A DNA stretch of 64,000 bases from NCBI GenBank assembly GCA_018350325.1, contig JAEVLN010000006.1:3176693-3240692 (forward strand), in the 5' to 3' direction. Under the pieces are notes generated by a model, which saw nothing but the letters and a program-made list of their open reading frames with translations, did not search any database and had not been told where the DNA came from. The stretch is from Globodera rostochiensis (Eukaryota; Nematoda; Chromadorea; Rhabditida; Heteroderidae). The position numbers and the translations under genes were made by a program. Of this stretch, positions 47,294 to 60,266 are shown piece after piece (position 1 is the stretch's first letter; each line of letters starts with the position of its first letter).

Positions 47294-48157
47294 TTCAAAA
47301 CTAAATCAATTGTATTTAAAAATTTACATTGATCACGGCTTTCAAAACATTGTTTTAGGCAGTTAGTCCCGGGGTTTTTGACCGGGATTTACTTAGCCTT
47401 TTTTTTACTTTATAAAATTCTGTGTTTTATTCCAGATCCCAACTTAAAATCCCGCTTAAGCAACTTAAAATCTAAATTTATTAAGCATTTAAAAACTAAA
47501 AAAATAATTTTTGAGAGCAAAAAAAAGGAATATTAAAAGCTCAAAATTATTGAAGAAATGAAAGTTTGTGATGGCACGCAATGAAAAGATATGATTTAAA
47601 AGCATTACACGCAATTTCGCGTATTTGTGTCAATTTTTGTATCTTTTTAGAATTAAAAAAGGTTTTAAATCATTTTTGAATATGATTGTTGGAAAATTGG
47701 AAGACCCAATAGGTGCTTGAAAATGTGAAGAAGTACAGAAAGAGACTCAATTTAGAAAATGAATTTTTTTCGTCTGTCGATTTTGAACTAATGACTAATT
47801 ACTTCAGAATATGATATTTTTACTGATTTATATTATTGTATATATATATTTTAGTCTAAAATTCTAGCTTTTAAATTGCGGTTTAAAAAAACGCTTTTAA
47901 AATTTTAAGGTTTCCAATTGATAACTTTAGACTTGTAAAAACGGAAACAGAAACTGGTGTTTGGGTACTCCGAAGATTCCAATTACCAAACTCAAAATCA
48001 GCTTTCCATCATAAATGCATAAGCCAAGTTAACTGATTTAAGAATTTTAAAATTGCGTTTATCGAATACAAATTAAGACATGCAACATGCACATTCGCTG
48101 AAAATATTGTAAATTTTTTATAATATTCTGTTAAGAATTAATTGTATGATTAGTTCC
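47294..48157. other. Gene-free stretch
   Basis: AT-rich region upstream (5') of chemoreceptor B and downstream (3') of the SAPCD2-like gene. No feature recognised. Confidence 0.4.
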
Positions 48158-51100
48158 TTATAAAAGTGTGTCTTTCGGTGGCGGATGAAACGGTGGAAAT
48201 CCAGCTGAACTTGGTATCGGCACGCTATGCCACATCGTCACGTAGTCACTAAAAATTAAAATTGTCAAGTGCATTTTCTTTTAGCCAATCTGTTAGTTTA
48301 ACGTCATATTTAATTTTTATATACCTGTTTACGGGTAATTTTGTAAATCGGTATTCTGGAATTACCCGGGAAATTTTGGAAATTCTAACATTTGGAAGTC
48401 TAACTTTTTTTAAACTAAACCATTAAATGGAATAAGAGAGAAATTAGAGAGCTCTGATTGAGAAGAATCATGGGGAAAAAAGCCAAGCGGTTCAATTCGT
48501 TTAAAAAAAGTTCAACCTGAAAAAGCAGCCTTTATTGAAATAACTTTTTCACGAATTTTCTAATTGTTTATCTTTGGCTTAACAATAGCTTTTAAAAGCT
48601 TAAAGCCTTCGAATGGCCTCTTGTTTGTTTGATTTTGTTGAGTTAAAAAAAAAGTTATAATTTCCAAAATTACCCGGTACACATATAATAAATTAGGATT
48701 TATTTAGCATTAAAATTTTTTAAACCAATGCAATATTTATAATTTTTTGAGTCGATTAACATTATGATTTTAAAATTTTTTGCATTTTTTTTGTTAAATA
48801 ATTTATTGAATTTTTTTACTTCCGTCCCCGGTGTTGTTGATGGCCAATTGCGCCGTTCAAAACATTCATTTTTTGCTTTTGTTGCTGGTGGTGCTGATAC
48901 GGCGGGACAACAGCGGCCACAACGGCGGGCGGCTGACGATGACGTTCGACACGCAATTGTTCAACCTCACGAGCCAACATTTGGATGTCCTTAAATAAAA
49001 TAGAATCCCAAATAATCAATTCCCAATAATTTATACTTTTGTTAATTTTTGATTTTGTGCACGTAAAAATTCAGCTTCCGATGCGGTGCAAAAGTTGCTA
49101 TCAGGCGCAGATGAAGCGGCAGATGAGCTCGAGGATGATGAGCAATTTGAGGAAGAATTTGGCACAGATGAAGAGCAAGACTGGGGCTAAATATAAAAAA
49201 ATAATAAACCCAAACTTCTTAATAAATCAAGTTTGCGAACTTTAAACAGTTTTTATTTGTTAAAAAATTAAAAGCCTAAAAATTTATTTCAAAAATATTT
49301 TTAAAATAGAACGAAAGTAATAAAATAAGAAGAAAGAAACTAAATATAAAAAAGTGTAAATACGATAAATATTGTAAATATTTAAATTACTGGAAAAGGT
49401 GGCGGAAGCACTTGGCTTCGAATTTGTTGTGGTTGAGGTTGCGTTGTTAAAGAGCTGTTACTATTTAGAATATTACTATGAGATGGAAAACCGCCACGTT
49501 CAGATGAAGTCAAAAAAGCCTTTCAAATTAAATAATTATTATTAAATTCTAAGACATAATTCGAATTTTATATTAATTCATTTAAAAAAATAAAAATTAC
49601 TGCAATACGCCGATTCATTTCCGCAATTTGAGCCCTATGAAAATTAAGCTTCTGCTCATGAACAGCTGAATCCTGAAAATAATAAACAAGAAATATTTAA
49701 AAACATAATATTTTTACTCACCAATGCCACCATTCCTTTGTTAAGCATTCTTTTGCGCTTTTCCAAACTTTCAGTACGGCCTAAAATCTAATATTTTTCA
49801 TTTTTTTTATTGCGTTAATTATTTAAAATTTTGTAAAATTAAAAATGTTCTCTATTTTTTACTTAGAAACATACCAGCAAACCAGTCCATTAATTCTTGC
49901 GCTTTTTTTGTTCCCATTTTTACTATATCAAATTCTTCGTCCAATAGTCGTTCATGCTTTGCCTAAATTAGTTTTAATATAATCAATGATAATTAATTTT
50001 AAATTCAAAGACTGCAATTCGAAAATTAATATATTAAATTTTAGACTAATTAATTAATTACAAAGTTTATAATAAAATTGTTTAAATATCATAAGACCAA
50101 CCACTTGTGGTTGCAATTCATCTGCATAATTATTGCTGCAATTATTGTGAACTGCCGAATTTTGTAGATGTTTTCCATTATTAAAGGTGGCAGTAGATGA
50201 CTGCCGACTTGTTGACAATGATGGTACAATTGTTGAGGTTACTGTACAAAAGTAATTTTTTTCAATTCAAAAAGGAATGTTTAGGTAAATAGAATTTTTC
50301 TACCACCAAAAGGTTAAATTAATATAAATAATAAATGTTTATAATAAGCATTTTTGTTATTAAGGTGTATGAATGAATAACATCGGACGGTCAGTGCGTG
50401 CGTAGCACAGACTACAGCGGAGGCTGAGCATGGTTATGTTGTGAAAGGCGTGGGCGTGTGTATCCAATTCAATTAAAAGTGTTAAAAAGAAACTAAAATT
50501 GCCGCTCGAGGAGGAAGACTTTAACAGGTCGAGGAGGGGATTGCGCCCGGGGTTAATAAACGCACGGGATATGCCAATTATGGCCTATCTGGAGCTGGAG
50601 GCAATATGAATGACCCAATGCGTCCGGAACAATCAATTAGAAAGCCAAACTCTCGGCCGATGAAGCAGTCCAAGCCCCAATTTTTTTAATTTTTTATAAA
50701 AGTCAATGTAAAAACATCAAGTGATTTAAATTTGAACATCAAAATTTCAATAATATTATTTTTAATAATGTTGAAAGGAATCTTTATTGTTGAATCAATG
50801 TTGGTTGTCTCATTGAATCTTTCTTTCAAATATTTAATTTAAAAATGTTAAAATTTGCCTGTGCTTGCCGCGGAGATTGGTCTTCGATTATCACTTCCGT
50901 TGAGTGACTCGTTGCTTGGTTCTGGTGGTGGTGGCGCCTTATTCTATAAATTAATATAAAATTTTTATTATTTTAACTAAATTTTTCACACCTTTTTAGT
51001 ACGATAAACAATCTTGAAATCATTTCCATTTTTGACAGACACAGCAGAACCAATCCTATCCGCAAAATGAAAATTGAACTTGTTTTCTTGAAGACAATTC

Positions 51101-52573
51101 GTCCTAAAATAAAAAAACATTATTTCCCTTTGAAAATTATTTATTTTATCTTAACGTTCGCATTTAAACAATGTTAAATTTAAAATTTGAAATTCCATTT
51201 TACAGACTAATCCACAACCAAATTTAAGTTACCTTTTTTTCCAGAAAATAAATTTAAATTATAACTTAAATATTTATCTATTAAATGATTAATAAATAAT
51301 CCTACCGTCGCAATGTTCGTGTGCTATTTTTTTGTCCATCAAACATTTCATTGAGCTGCGGCTGGCTCCGGCTGGCTCTCTTCAGTCGTACCAGGCGGTG
51401 ATCAGCATCCCCTCGTCCGTCCATTTTGCGTCCACTTAAACCCATCGACGGATGTCCATTGCTCCGCAACGGATGCGGGCCAGGCGTTGAGTGGGTACGA
51501 CCTTAAAATATGCAAATTTAATAATTAAAACAAATTAAAATGATTGAAATTAGGAATATTTACAACTGTTATTTCTATTGTTTAAAATTCGAGTTGGGAC
51601 GGGCTTGAGTGGAACGATCGAGACTCTTGAAAAAAATTAAACGATCGAGATTCGTTCGAAATCATTGAAAAATCTCGGCAAAAACTCGTCGATCGAGATT
51701 TTGATCGAAAATCTCGAAAAAAATCTCGTCGAGAAATGAGCGGACCGTTTTCTATTTAAAATGCATTACTTTTTGGCCGGTTGCTTTCTTCTTTATGAGC
51801 ACTTTCACAAACGCTACCCAATAACTTTCCCTCGCTTTGCACTCTCTTTAAGCGGCCTGCCGTGGACATTCTAAATTCGAAATAAAAATTACGAAAAACA
51901 AAATTGATTTTGATTTTATTAAGCAGAAAATAAAAGCATTCCACCTTTCTTGCAATGCCAAATGAGCACCTTTGATAAAATTTTCAAATGTGACCATTTC
52001 TTCATTGGGAATCACACGATGAAGGCATTCCAAAAAATTTGATGGCACTGGCGCTTCAGAAAAGTGAATTGGCCATTTTTTGCAAATCTTAAAATAAAAA
52101 TAAAAATCAAGTGAATTACTAATTTGCTTTCAGAGGACAGGTGTGCGGATAATATTTAGAGCCATTGCCAAATGCCATGGTGCTTTTAAGGCGGATTATA
52201 AATGATGCCGACGGACAGGTCAGCAACCATTACCGGCCGCCGACTAATGGACAAACAAATATTGCTCAGAAATTTGTTTTCATATTTTTAAAAAATAGTC
52301 CTTTGATTTGAAAAGAATCAAAAAACAAAGGCAAAATAAAATTTGTTTAAAATAATCTGCAATTTTAAAATTTAGAAAAAATTTAAGAAAATGTAAAATC
52401 CACTGGACCTGTTCATAAGGGATCCGTCCAGTGCTCTCAACGTCCAGCAGTTGGAAAGCGCAGCGCAATCCGGTCACAAAACGGTCGGGCAGCGGCGAAC
52501 ATTTGAGACGGTTTGCTGGGTCAATTTTGGCCGGAAAGTGACCGCCAGAGGAAGCGGACGACGGCGGACGCAT
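48158..52573 (-). CDS. Suppressor-APC-domain protein (SAPCD2-like)
   Basis: SAPCD2-type proteins act at the cell cortex in spindle orientation and polarity. About 12 exons from the ATG at 52571-52573. The N-terminal domain spans exons 1-2: RFVTGLRCAFQLLDVESTG, then ICKKWPIHF, PSNFLECLHRV and MVTFENFIKGAHLAL. This matches the human order FLQSLRTLFDILDD...LTFERFVAGLRTSLL. A basic Ser-rich middle (51305-51850) and Pro/Asn-rich stretches follow. Two coiled-coil regions come next: ERLLDEEFDIVKMG to NRRIA (49602-49962), and EFLRAQNQKLTKDIQMLA (48830-49190), like the SAPCD2 C-terminal coil. The stop is at 48158. The intron 50242-50868 has a GC donor and holds the RNA-like feature at 50381. Human and nematode proteins are divergent, so the call rests on domain order. 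Confidence 0.75.
48324..48683. mobile_element. 360-bp TA-flanked element in a SAPCD2-like intron
   Basis: Ends CCTGTTTACGGGTAATTTTG and CAAAATTACCCGGTACACA, with TA on both sides. The interior is the inverse of the 40917 element (AGGTTGAAC... and AAGCTTTTAAAAGC blocks). Confidence 0.75.
50381..50687 (+). ncRNA. Candidate structured RNA, copy 1 (intronic, antisense to host gene)
   Basis: About 300 bases, much more GC-rich than its surroundings, inside the GC-AG intron of the SAPCD2-like gene but on the opposite strand. It aligns with 60267-60631 at both ends: CGGTCAGT, then GGAGGCTGAGCATGG near the 5' side; GAGGAGGAAG and GGGGATTGCGCC in the middle; GGCCGATGAAGCAGTCC at the 3' side. It ends in T7, a Pol III-like terminator. 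GGCTGAG (50422-50428) can pair with CTCGGCC (50652-50658). The other copy has GGCCAAG/CTTGGCC at the same positions, a compensatory change. Long-range pairing plus a T-run would suit an RNase P/MRP-class or other Pol III RNA, but I do not recognise it. Confidence 0.4.
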
Positions 52574-53310
52574 TATTTTCTATTTAAGCCGTTGTGCCGT
52601 TGTCATGGAAATTGGTCTTGAAAAAAAAATTTTGTTTTATAATTTATGTATTGGCCATAAAATACCAAAAATTTTGAATTTAAAACCCATTTTTTAATCT
52701 TTGGAAATCAATGGAATTGGTATTTTTTCATTTCCTTTTATTTATAATATTTGGTCGGGAAGTGATCTTTATTTTATGTGCATTTTTGATCAAAAACTAA
52801 TAAAAGTAATCAAATTTTATTGAAAATGATTAGAATCCATTTTGAATACCTCTAGTCTTGCTATGATGACCATTTGACCAATAAATAAATTATTAACCTC
52901 CTGATCAAAATAATTATCTTTATATAGATTGATTGGATTGACATGCGGCAAAATTGTTTTAACAAAGGAAAATTTAATGAAATTGATTCAACTATTCACA
53001 TTTCGGAATGATGCTGATAAACAAATGTGATCAAATTTTTAAGTGATTGGTTGTACACCATTCTTTCTTGGACTAATTAAGCATTCATGTGCCAAATTGA
53101 CATGATCAGGAAATTGTGCTCAAATGAAAGAAATGAGCTGTCGTATGTATAATTTACCAAATTTTTTGTGGACAAAAAATTTTGTTTGTTGTAAGCAGCA
53201 ATGAACTGATTAGGTTTGATGAGCCAAATGCTTCTTTCTGTCTTCAAGACAAAAATTGATGGAATGTGTGGAGGCTGATGCACTTTTTTAAAAATCATTT
53301 TCCCTTTCCC
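52574..53310. other. Gene-free stretch
   Basis: AT-rich region upstream (5') of the SAPCD2-like gene. Nothing recognised. Confidence 0.4.
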
Positions 53311-53405
53311 TCAACGGAAGAAAAGGTGAATGTAGTCGCCCTCCTCCCCGATTACAACCGCCACACCTTTCCCCATTCCTCCGATCGGACCGTCGATAAT
53401 GCGAT
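53311..53405 (-). CDS. Possible orphan 3' exon
   Basis: After a good acceptor (CCAACAG) the frame reads RIIDGPIGGMGKGVAV and VIGEEGDYIHLFFR, then a stop. Composition and codon use look coding, unlike the G/C-run-rich sequence to its right. I find no convincing upstream exon and no family match. It may be the end of an unrecognised minus-strand gene extending towards 55400, or chance. Confidence 0.3.
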
Positions 53406-56400
53406 CTGTTGGAAAATGTAAGAGGGGGAGGGGGGGGGGAGTGAGGGTGGGGGTCTTGCTTTTTGCATCTTTGATGGGTGTTGGGGGGGGGGGAGAGGAT
53501 GATGGAATGTATGTAATGGAGATGGATGAATGAATAATGGGGAGGAAAAGCATTTTAGCATTTCCCTCCCTCCCCCCCCCCCCATTCCTCGCTCCAACCG
53601 TCCTAGCAATCGTTGTGTCCAAATGTCCAAATTTGGCGACGATTGATGATGAGGGAGCAATGAAGTGGAAGATGAAAAGTGAAGGAAGAGGAATTTGTGA
53701 TGAAGTTGAAATGAGAAGAAGAAAAATATTGTGATGAAGTCCGTCACCCAACTAATCACCTCAAAGTATGAAATTATAACCTCTCTTAAACCAAATTAAT
53801 GGTATCAAGAAAGCTCTAAATTTTTGAATTTGGCCAAACTAAAAATCAAAAAGAGCCGTTAATTTTAACAAAATTAATGTTTACCTTCCAGTCAGAAAAA
53901 ACCAGACTTTTGCCAATTTTTAACGGATCGTTTTGATTCGGCATACAGAGCTTTTATATGATATCATTAATCTTTTTCTGTAAAGCTGCAAACTTAGAGC
54001 CAATGAGTTGGGGTGTGAGAGGATTAATTATATTCATGAAATGTTGCTAGGATGAAAACAGCAAGATTGTGATGCCCATTTTAATTTCGAATTTTTGAAC
54101 ACGATTATGCCCGAGAAGACAAAGATGATTATATTAATGAATATAAAAAATTGATGAGTAAGAATGATGAAAATGGTAATGATGAAGAGCAGAAATTCAA
54201 TATTACGTGCAATAAAAAAAACACACACACACATTTGGAATTATTACAAAATGCCAGTTTCAAAAAAAATCAAACCGTCAAAGGTCGGTGGTTAAGACCG
54301 GGATAGTGGAAAAAATAAATTATAAAAAACCCGGGACCATATAAAGAATCCTTGAAGGAATTTTGAAAAACCAGGGCCAAATTCCAGTCCGAAAATGGGA
54401 AAAAAATGAAAATTTCAGTACCAATCCAAGTTCCGACTAACTCTAATCATAAGTATAAGAGACCTATTTTGATTAAATAATGTTTTGTAATTGACCATCC
54501 TCAGAATTTGTTTAAACATTTTCTCTTTAAATTTTGAGATTATTTGATGCAATATTTTGCGTTTTAATGTATTTATTATAAATATAAATAATTTAAACAA
54601 AATTTGGGAGCATTGTTTTGTAAGGATTTTGTGGTGGAATCGATTCCAACCCAAAATTCACAGCCTTCGAAGAGGCTAAATACGACAAAATCTCCCGCTG
54701 TTTTTGCAAGTGTGTGCAAACACACACAATGAAGGCATGTTTGCCCGCTTATTCAATGGTTCGTAATAGAAAAATTTGGGAATTCTTTCCATCCCACCAA
54801 TTCGACGGGTAAACCCATCAACGGATCGGGTCGGATCAACCCATTCTTTTTATGGCTTCTGATTTTTGCGACTCCAACTTCTCTCTCAACACATTAGGGA
54901 TGACCAGGAGCAGTTGATCTAAAAGAGGTCAAATTGATCAGAAACAACATAGAAATTGAGTCTGAAAGTTTTAAATTTTTTATTTGATCACCGATAGAGG
55001 CTTTGGTTTAAGATTGCTTTTGATTAATTTTATAAGAAAAAATTCATAGATTTAGGGATACTTTTTGAAAAAGTATCGCCAAAGAAATAAATAATTTGCA
55101 GGTTTTATGACATGTTATAAAATTCAGCATAAAATGTCAACATAAAATGTTGGATCGCGGCGGGATTATTTGCAAATTTTATGGATAATCGTCGCCCATC
55201 TCAACCAACCGGGTCAATTGCTCGTCGAGATCGCTGTCGGATCTCGACGATGTGTTGCTATTATTATTATTATTATTATTGGTATTATGCAAAATGACAC
55301 TTTTGAAAAATCGCCGACGAATGATCAACGGCGGGCGGTCAATGATGCGTAAACAACAACGAGAATGAATTAAAAGCAAATTTGGAGAAAATAACGTGAA
55401 AATAATTGGTCGGATTTTAGAATAGTTCCGGGATTATGTTAAAAAAATTTAATAAAAATAAAGTTTTCATTAGCTACAAGTAAAAAAATAAAATTAAAAA
55501 TATGAAAATTTCGAATTTTGCTTTTATTTCTGAAATATCCAAAATAAAATGATGTCATATTTTTAATGATATATTACAGAAAATCTAATTATTAAATATA
55601 GGTAATTAGGTAAATTAAAAATTAAAATCAAGTCAAAGAATAATCGCAAGATTGGGTCGCAAGCAACTGAGCACGGGAGGTGAAAGAAAGGCGGATGTTA
55701 AAGATAAAATATGGCGATAAAATTTGTTGATGGATGCATATTCATACTTTTGGAACAAGTTTTATCCTAATAATCCATTATCCGAGTTCATTGGGTATAA
55801 ACAATTAGCATAAAAATAATTAGTGAGATGAATTAAGAAAAAACAAATAAAAGCCAATTAGTTTACTCAAACAAAAATAAGGAAATAAACCAAACACCAT
55901 TAAGTATTAATAATGTGTTTCTTTCAAGATAAAATTACAAATATAAAATGTAATAAAACTTACTCTTCAATGCTTTTAAAAAAAATGTTTTTCTTGAAAG
56001 ATGTCAAAAATTTTTTTATTTCGAATTTCCATGAAGAAAAAAATAAAATAAAATTAATGAAAATGTTTTCTTCCTCTAAGTAAGGAATGTGCGCAAATTG
56101 TCACAGGTAAAAACAGTGCAAATTAAATGAGTGGGAAATGGGATAAAGTCCATACACACAAAATGACTGATCCGATGAAAATAATCCGCTTTCTCCGATT
56201 TCTATTTGTAAAATCGGAAGAGACAGTTTTTGTTCCGAAAATAATTCGGTTAAATTCGTTCCGGATATTTTTTTAGTTCCGGACTACTTTATCTCTTAAC
56301 CAAATTTTTAATTGTTGATCTTTGTTCGTCGTTAGGAATATTTTTATCAAAATTTCCATCAACTATTTTACAATTTGAAAATTTAATTATATTCAGTACA

Positions 56401-57086
56401 TTTTAATTAAATTCATATCAGACCAAAGATAATCAATTTTGTATTCCAACATTTTGGCATCATTTTAAATGTTTTAAGAATACATTTTTTATTGATCTAT
56501 CATTTTTGCATGACATCTTAGAAAACATTTTACAGAGGAAAACAAAATATTCGCACACCATTCAAACAAACAAAAAATTAGGGAGAAAATATGATTTTGG
56601 AGGTCAGGAAAGCGAATGAGAAGATTGCAAATGAATTTGCGTTCTTTTTCAATCAATCCGAATATTAAATATTTATTAAAATAAAATAATGCAAAGGTTA
56701 ATCGAAAAAAGTGTTTTTAAATCGATTTTTAGTATCAAAATGAAAATGATGCTGACCATTGAATAGCAGCTTACAAATTCGTTTAAATGTTAGCCTAACG
56801 GCTTAAAGAGGGGACAAGTGACCTCCGAAAAATTGGGGCTAGCCCAGATCAGAGAATTTGTTATGACAGTCAAAGTTTGCTCATCAGCAAACAATTTTCT
56901 CGACAAATTGTTGGTGAATAATTTGAAAGGAATTTTGCGCAGCGCTGCCCTTTATAAACAAAATATTCAGAAATATTGTTGGGTTAAAATCACATAAATT
57001 TATTAAAATAATAATCGTCACAACTAACAAATCAAAAGTCTAATACAACCAATGGAATTTAATAAAGAAGTACTCATTTTATTTGT
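53406..57086. other. Long gene-poor stretch with simple repeats
   Basis: Contains poly-G/poly-C runs with GGTGGGG microsatellites (53420-53590), a (CA)n run near 54223, and (ATT)n at 55258-55282. A minus-strand open frame at 55179-55379 (RRRFFKSVILHN, poly-Asn, then DLDEQLTRLVEMG) looks partly protein-like but has no exon partners I can connect. Otherwise AT-rich with no supported gene. Confidence 0.4.
55258..55282. repeat. (ATT)n microsatellite
   Basis: Eight ATT units. Encodes the poly-Asn of an antisense open frame. Confidence 0.9.
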
Positions 57087-59305
57087 TTAAACGGAAAGCA
57101 AATTTTGATCTGTAGTAATTTTTCCTGACACGTTCTGCTGATAAACTTTTGTCTTTTTCTTACTTGCTAGTCAAAAAAAAAGAATTAACATTCAAATAAA
57201 AATAACAAATTTATAGTTGTAGAGAATAAATAAGCATAAACCTTGAGGATTTAACAAAAAAACCAAATCATTTTAATAAATTGTCAACCAACTTTCTGTT
57301 TCACATCACCGGTTAAAAAATTGCGCTGATCAATCATCGTTTTTGTGAGCTTCTACTAAATTAAGAATTGTACTTATTTTTCATATTTTTTTTATCGGGT
57401 TTCATTCTTCCATCCATACCCAACTCATCCATTACAAAGTTTGAAATTCTATAATTATTCTCAAATAATAAAATAAAACAATGTTGGCACCATTATAAAC
57501 CTCAATGACTTTAATCTATATGGTAGCATACAAAGTGTTTGGTCAAATATCAAGAAAGTTATACCCCAAAAGTCCAAAAAACTCGGAAAACCCCAAATTT
57601 GGCAGTTTCGCAATTGGCTATGGATGAGATGGGTTAACCCAGTTTTATCACCTTCGCGTGAAGTATTAACTCGCACTGACACTTTCTTTTCAGCGCTGGC
57701 ATTCTCTCGATTCTTTACTAAAAAAGTTTATAAATTTCGTTAAAATTTGAAAATTTTAAAGTTAGAAAGGAATTTATTAAAAATTTTATTTCATATTTTT
57801 TTTACTAATTTTATCGCCTTCGCGTGAAGTATTAACTCCCACTGACACTTTCTTTTCAGCGCTGGCATTCTCTCGAATTTTTACTGAAAAGTTTATAAAT
57901 TTTGTTAAAATTTGAAAATTTTAAAGTTAGAAAGGAATTTATTAAAAATTTTATTTCATATTTTTTTTTTACTAATTTTATCGTCTTCGCGTGAAGTATT
58001 AACTCGCACTGACACTTTCTTTTCAGCACTGTCATTCTCTCGACTTTTTACTGAAATTTTATAAAATTTTGTTTAAATTTTAAAGTTAGAAAGGAATTTA
58101 TTAAAATTTTTAGTTTCAATTATTACCAATTTCATCACGGACATATTTATGGCGATGATTCGGCGTGTTAATTTTGAGTAGCAAATGCTTTTTGTGTCCC
58201 TTTTTGCCGTCTCTCTCTACAATTTCAAATTATTTTGTATAATTTATTTGAAAAACAATTCATTTATTACCACGATACACTTCAACCAATCGGTGTCCTC
58301 TCACTTTGAGCAATAAGTGCTTCTTGGAACCATTCACTTCTATTTAGCAATTTTTATTTTATAGTTCTCAAAATAATTTTAGGTTTTTTAAATGTAAATT
58401 AGGGTTGCTCCCCGACCCTTCGTGGGCTGGAATGTCGGGGGCGAAAACCCCCAACCAAAAATGTCGGGGTTCAGAGTCGGGGAGCAACCATAATGTAAAT
58501 TCTTTTTTTAAAGCTAAAATATTTTGAATTAAAGCTAAAAGGTTAAAATTACTCTTACCATGCTGGACAAGGACTAATCGATGTCGTTTTTCCCCACTGT
58601 TTTGTTCGGACGATGATGACAATGAGGAGGAGGAGGAGGAGGAGGAGGCAGTTGGATTTTTGGGATTTTCATCAAAAATAAAATATTAAAATAAATTAAA
58701 AATTTAATAAAAAAATACTTTGAATGGCGGGGCGGCGGCTACCATCATCATCATTTTGGTGTTTTTGTAAAGCATTAGCATCCAGTACGACATTGCTACG
58801 ATCATCATCAGATGAAGTTGGTGTTTTATGAGGATCTTTCACATATACATCTTTGAAAAAATTTTTTATTTTAATCCAAGGCTAATTGAAAATAAACCCT
58901 AGGATCAATTGAGATTTCGATCGAAACCTTCCGAATTTCCTTATTGTTATTTTTGGAGCTTTACAAAAGTGAATTATATCTGAAAAGCCCAATTCTACCC
59001 AGTCTCAATTAAAAACATCAAATTAAATTTGTTTACTTAAATGTTTTTTAAAAGAATCAAGCAATTGCACATATTGACATTTTTTCATAAAATCAAAAAT
59101 TAAAATAAATTGACATTTATTTTTTCATTTTGTCTTATTTTTCACGAACAAAGCTCACGAAAAACAGCAAAAAGCAGCAAAACAACATTTTCAAAAAAAA
59201 CATGCTAAAGCATTAATTAATTTTAATACCAATTTTTGCTTCTAGGAGAACAAAGTAAGCGACTGCTGCAAGAAGCAACACTTGGCTTATTCGGCTTGAA
59301 CTCAT
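57087..59305 (-). CDS. Secreted modular Lys-rich protein with duplicated exons
   Basis: The first exon (59230-59305) encodes a signal peptide, MSSSRISQVLLLAAVAYFVL, ending in LEAKI. Then come exons 58719-58850 (Asp/Ser-rich), 58559-58672 (poly-Ser, ending GEKRHRLVLVQHG), 58271-58339 (VNGSKKHLLLKVRGHRLVEV), 58127-58216 (GKKGHKKHLLLKINTPNHRH) and three copies of a 26-codon exon at 57973-58050, 57806-57883 and 57640-57717 (SRENASAEKKVSVRVNTSRE). A possible last exon is 57087-57166 (SKKKTKVYQQNVSGKITTDQ). All internal exons start and end in phase 1, so they can be duplicated or skipped without frame loss. The KKHLLLK-type core recurs between modules. The third 26-codon copy lacks a clear GT donor in phase, and the exon at 58672 follows TG, not AG. 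No family recognised. Secretion and modularity suit a parasitism effector, which is inference. Confidence 0.62.
57806..58050 (-). repeat. Tandem duplication of a 26-codon exon with its intron (about 167-bp unit)
   Basis: Units at 57973-58050 and 57806-57883, plus a third at 57640-57717, each with the flanking intron (TAGAAAGGAATTTATTAAAA). Exons differ by a few substitutions (RENDSAEKK, RENASAEKK). Intron and exon identity are similar, implying recent duplication. Confidence 0.9.
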
Positions 59306-60266
59306 TTTTAAGTGATGCGTTTTGCTCTCTAAAATAAGTTGAAAAAAATTAAAATAATTGTTAAACTTTTTATTATTGTATGCTTTGTTAATTTTAAATT
59401 TTTTCCCTATATTTTTTTCTATTCCAATTATTATGAGTTGTAACATGAGTAAGAAAAAAATTCTTTTGAGATCTGAAGAAATGGACAAATTGGTAAAACT
59501 AATCAACCAAATGAGTTGATCATTTTATTTGCAATTTTTGAGACAATTAACTGGTTTATTTATACTTATCGGTAAAGGCAAAAGCGAATTCGATGAATAA
59601 AATGAATCATCCGACTGAAAATTTAATTTAAAAAAATGTAAAAAATTTTGCGCAATATGATGAAACGTCATGCAAGGTTAATCATTTTATTTTTGAAATT
59701 AACACATTTCGTGACATAATTTACTTTGACAAATCGATTAGGTTAATTTGAAAAATTTTCTAATTAATTAAAAAAGTTATTAAATATAATTATACGGTAC
59801 GACATGCCAAAGTTTTAAAAGCCTAGCAATAAAACTATATTAGAAAATTTAAGTTTTCACGGCTGATAAATTAAATTTAAAAATTTGGTGCTCGGGTCGC
59901 TTCATCGGCTAAGAGAACGGCTTCATGACCGGTTGTTTCGGACACATTGGGTTGTTTTTTGATGTCCTCCATCTGCCGGAAGTGATGATCCCTGATGTGC
60001 TTTGAGCCCGGCACATCCCTCTATTTCTCTGGATACTCTGCTGGGTTCAGCCTCCATTTGAGATGAATAAGAGAAAGAGAGAGTGAGTGAGTGAGCCGGC
60101 ACCAGCAGAGAAGACATAGAAAAATGAATTGAGCGATGGGAAGCTGGCCCAACAACCAGAGATATAATGTGGAAATTGTTTCCTCTCTTCCATCGTGCAC
60201 CCCATCGGAAAATATCTTTGTAATTTTCTTCCATTAATATAAAGAAACATTTTCCACGCGCAAATG
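59306..60266. other. Gene-free stretch upstream of the modular secreted gene
   Basis: AT-rich to about 59880, then a more GC-rich part (59890-60266) with a GAGAGAGAGTGAGTGAG repeat near 60070. The promoter of the secreted gene presumably lies here. The long minus-strand frame 59923-60561 is discussed under rejected items. Confidence 0.4.

Noticed and set aside
53311..53759. Pro/Ser-rich open frames of 135-146 aa on the minus strand.
   Set aside because: Mostly translate poly-G/poly-C and GGTGGGG microsatellites. Only the last 95 bases look coding and are listed separately at low confidence.
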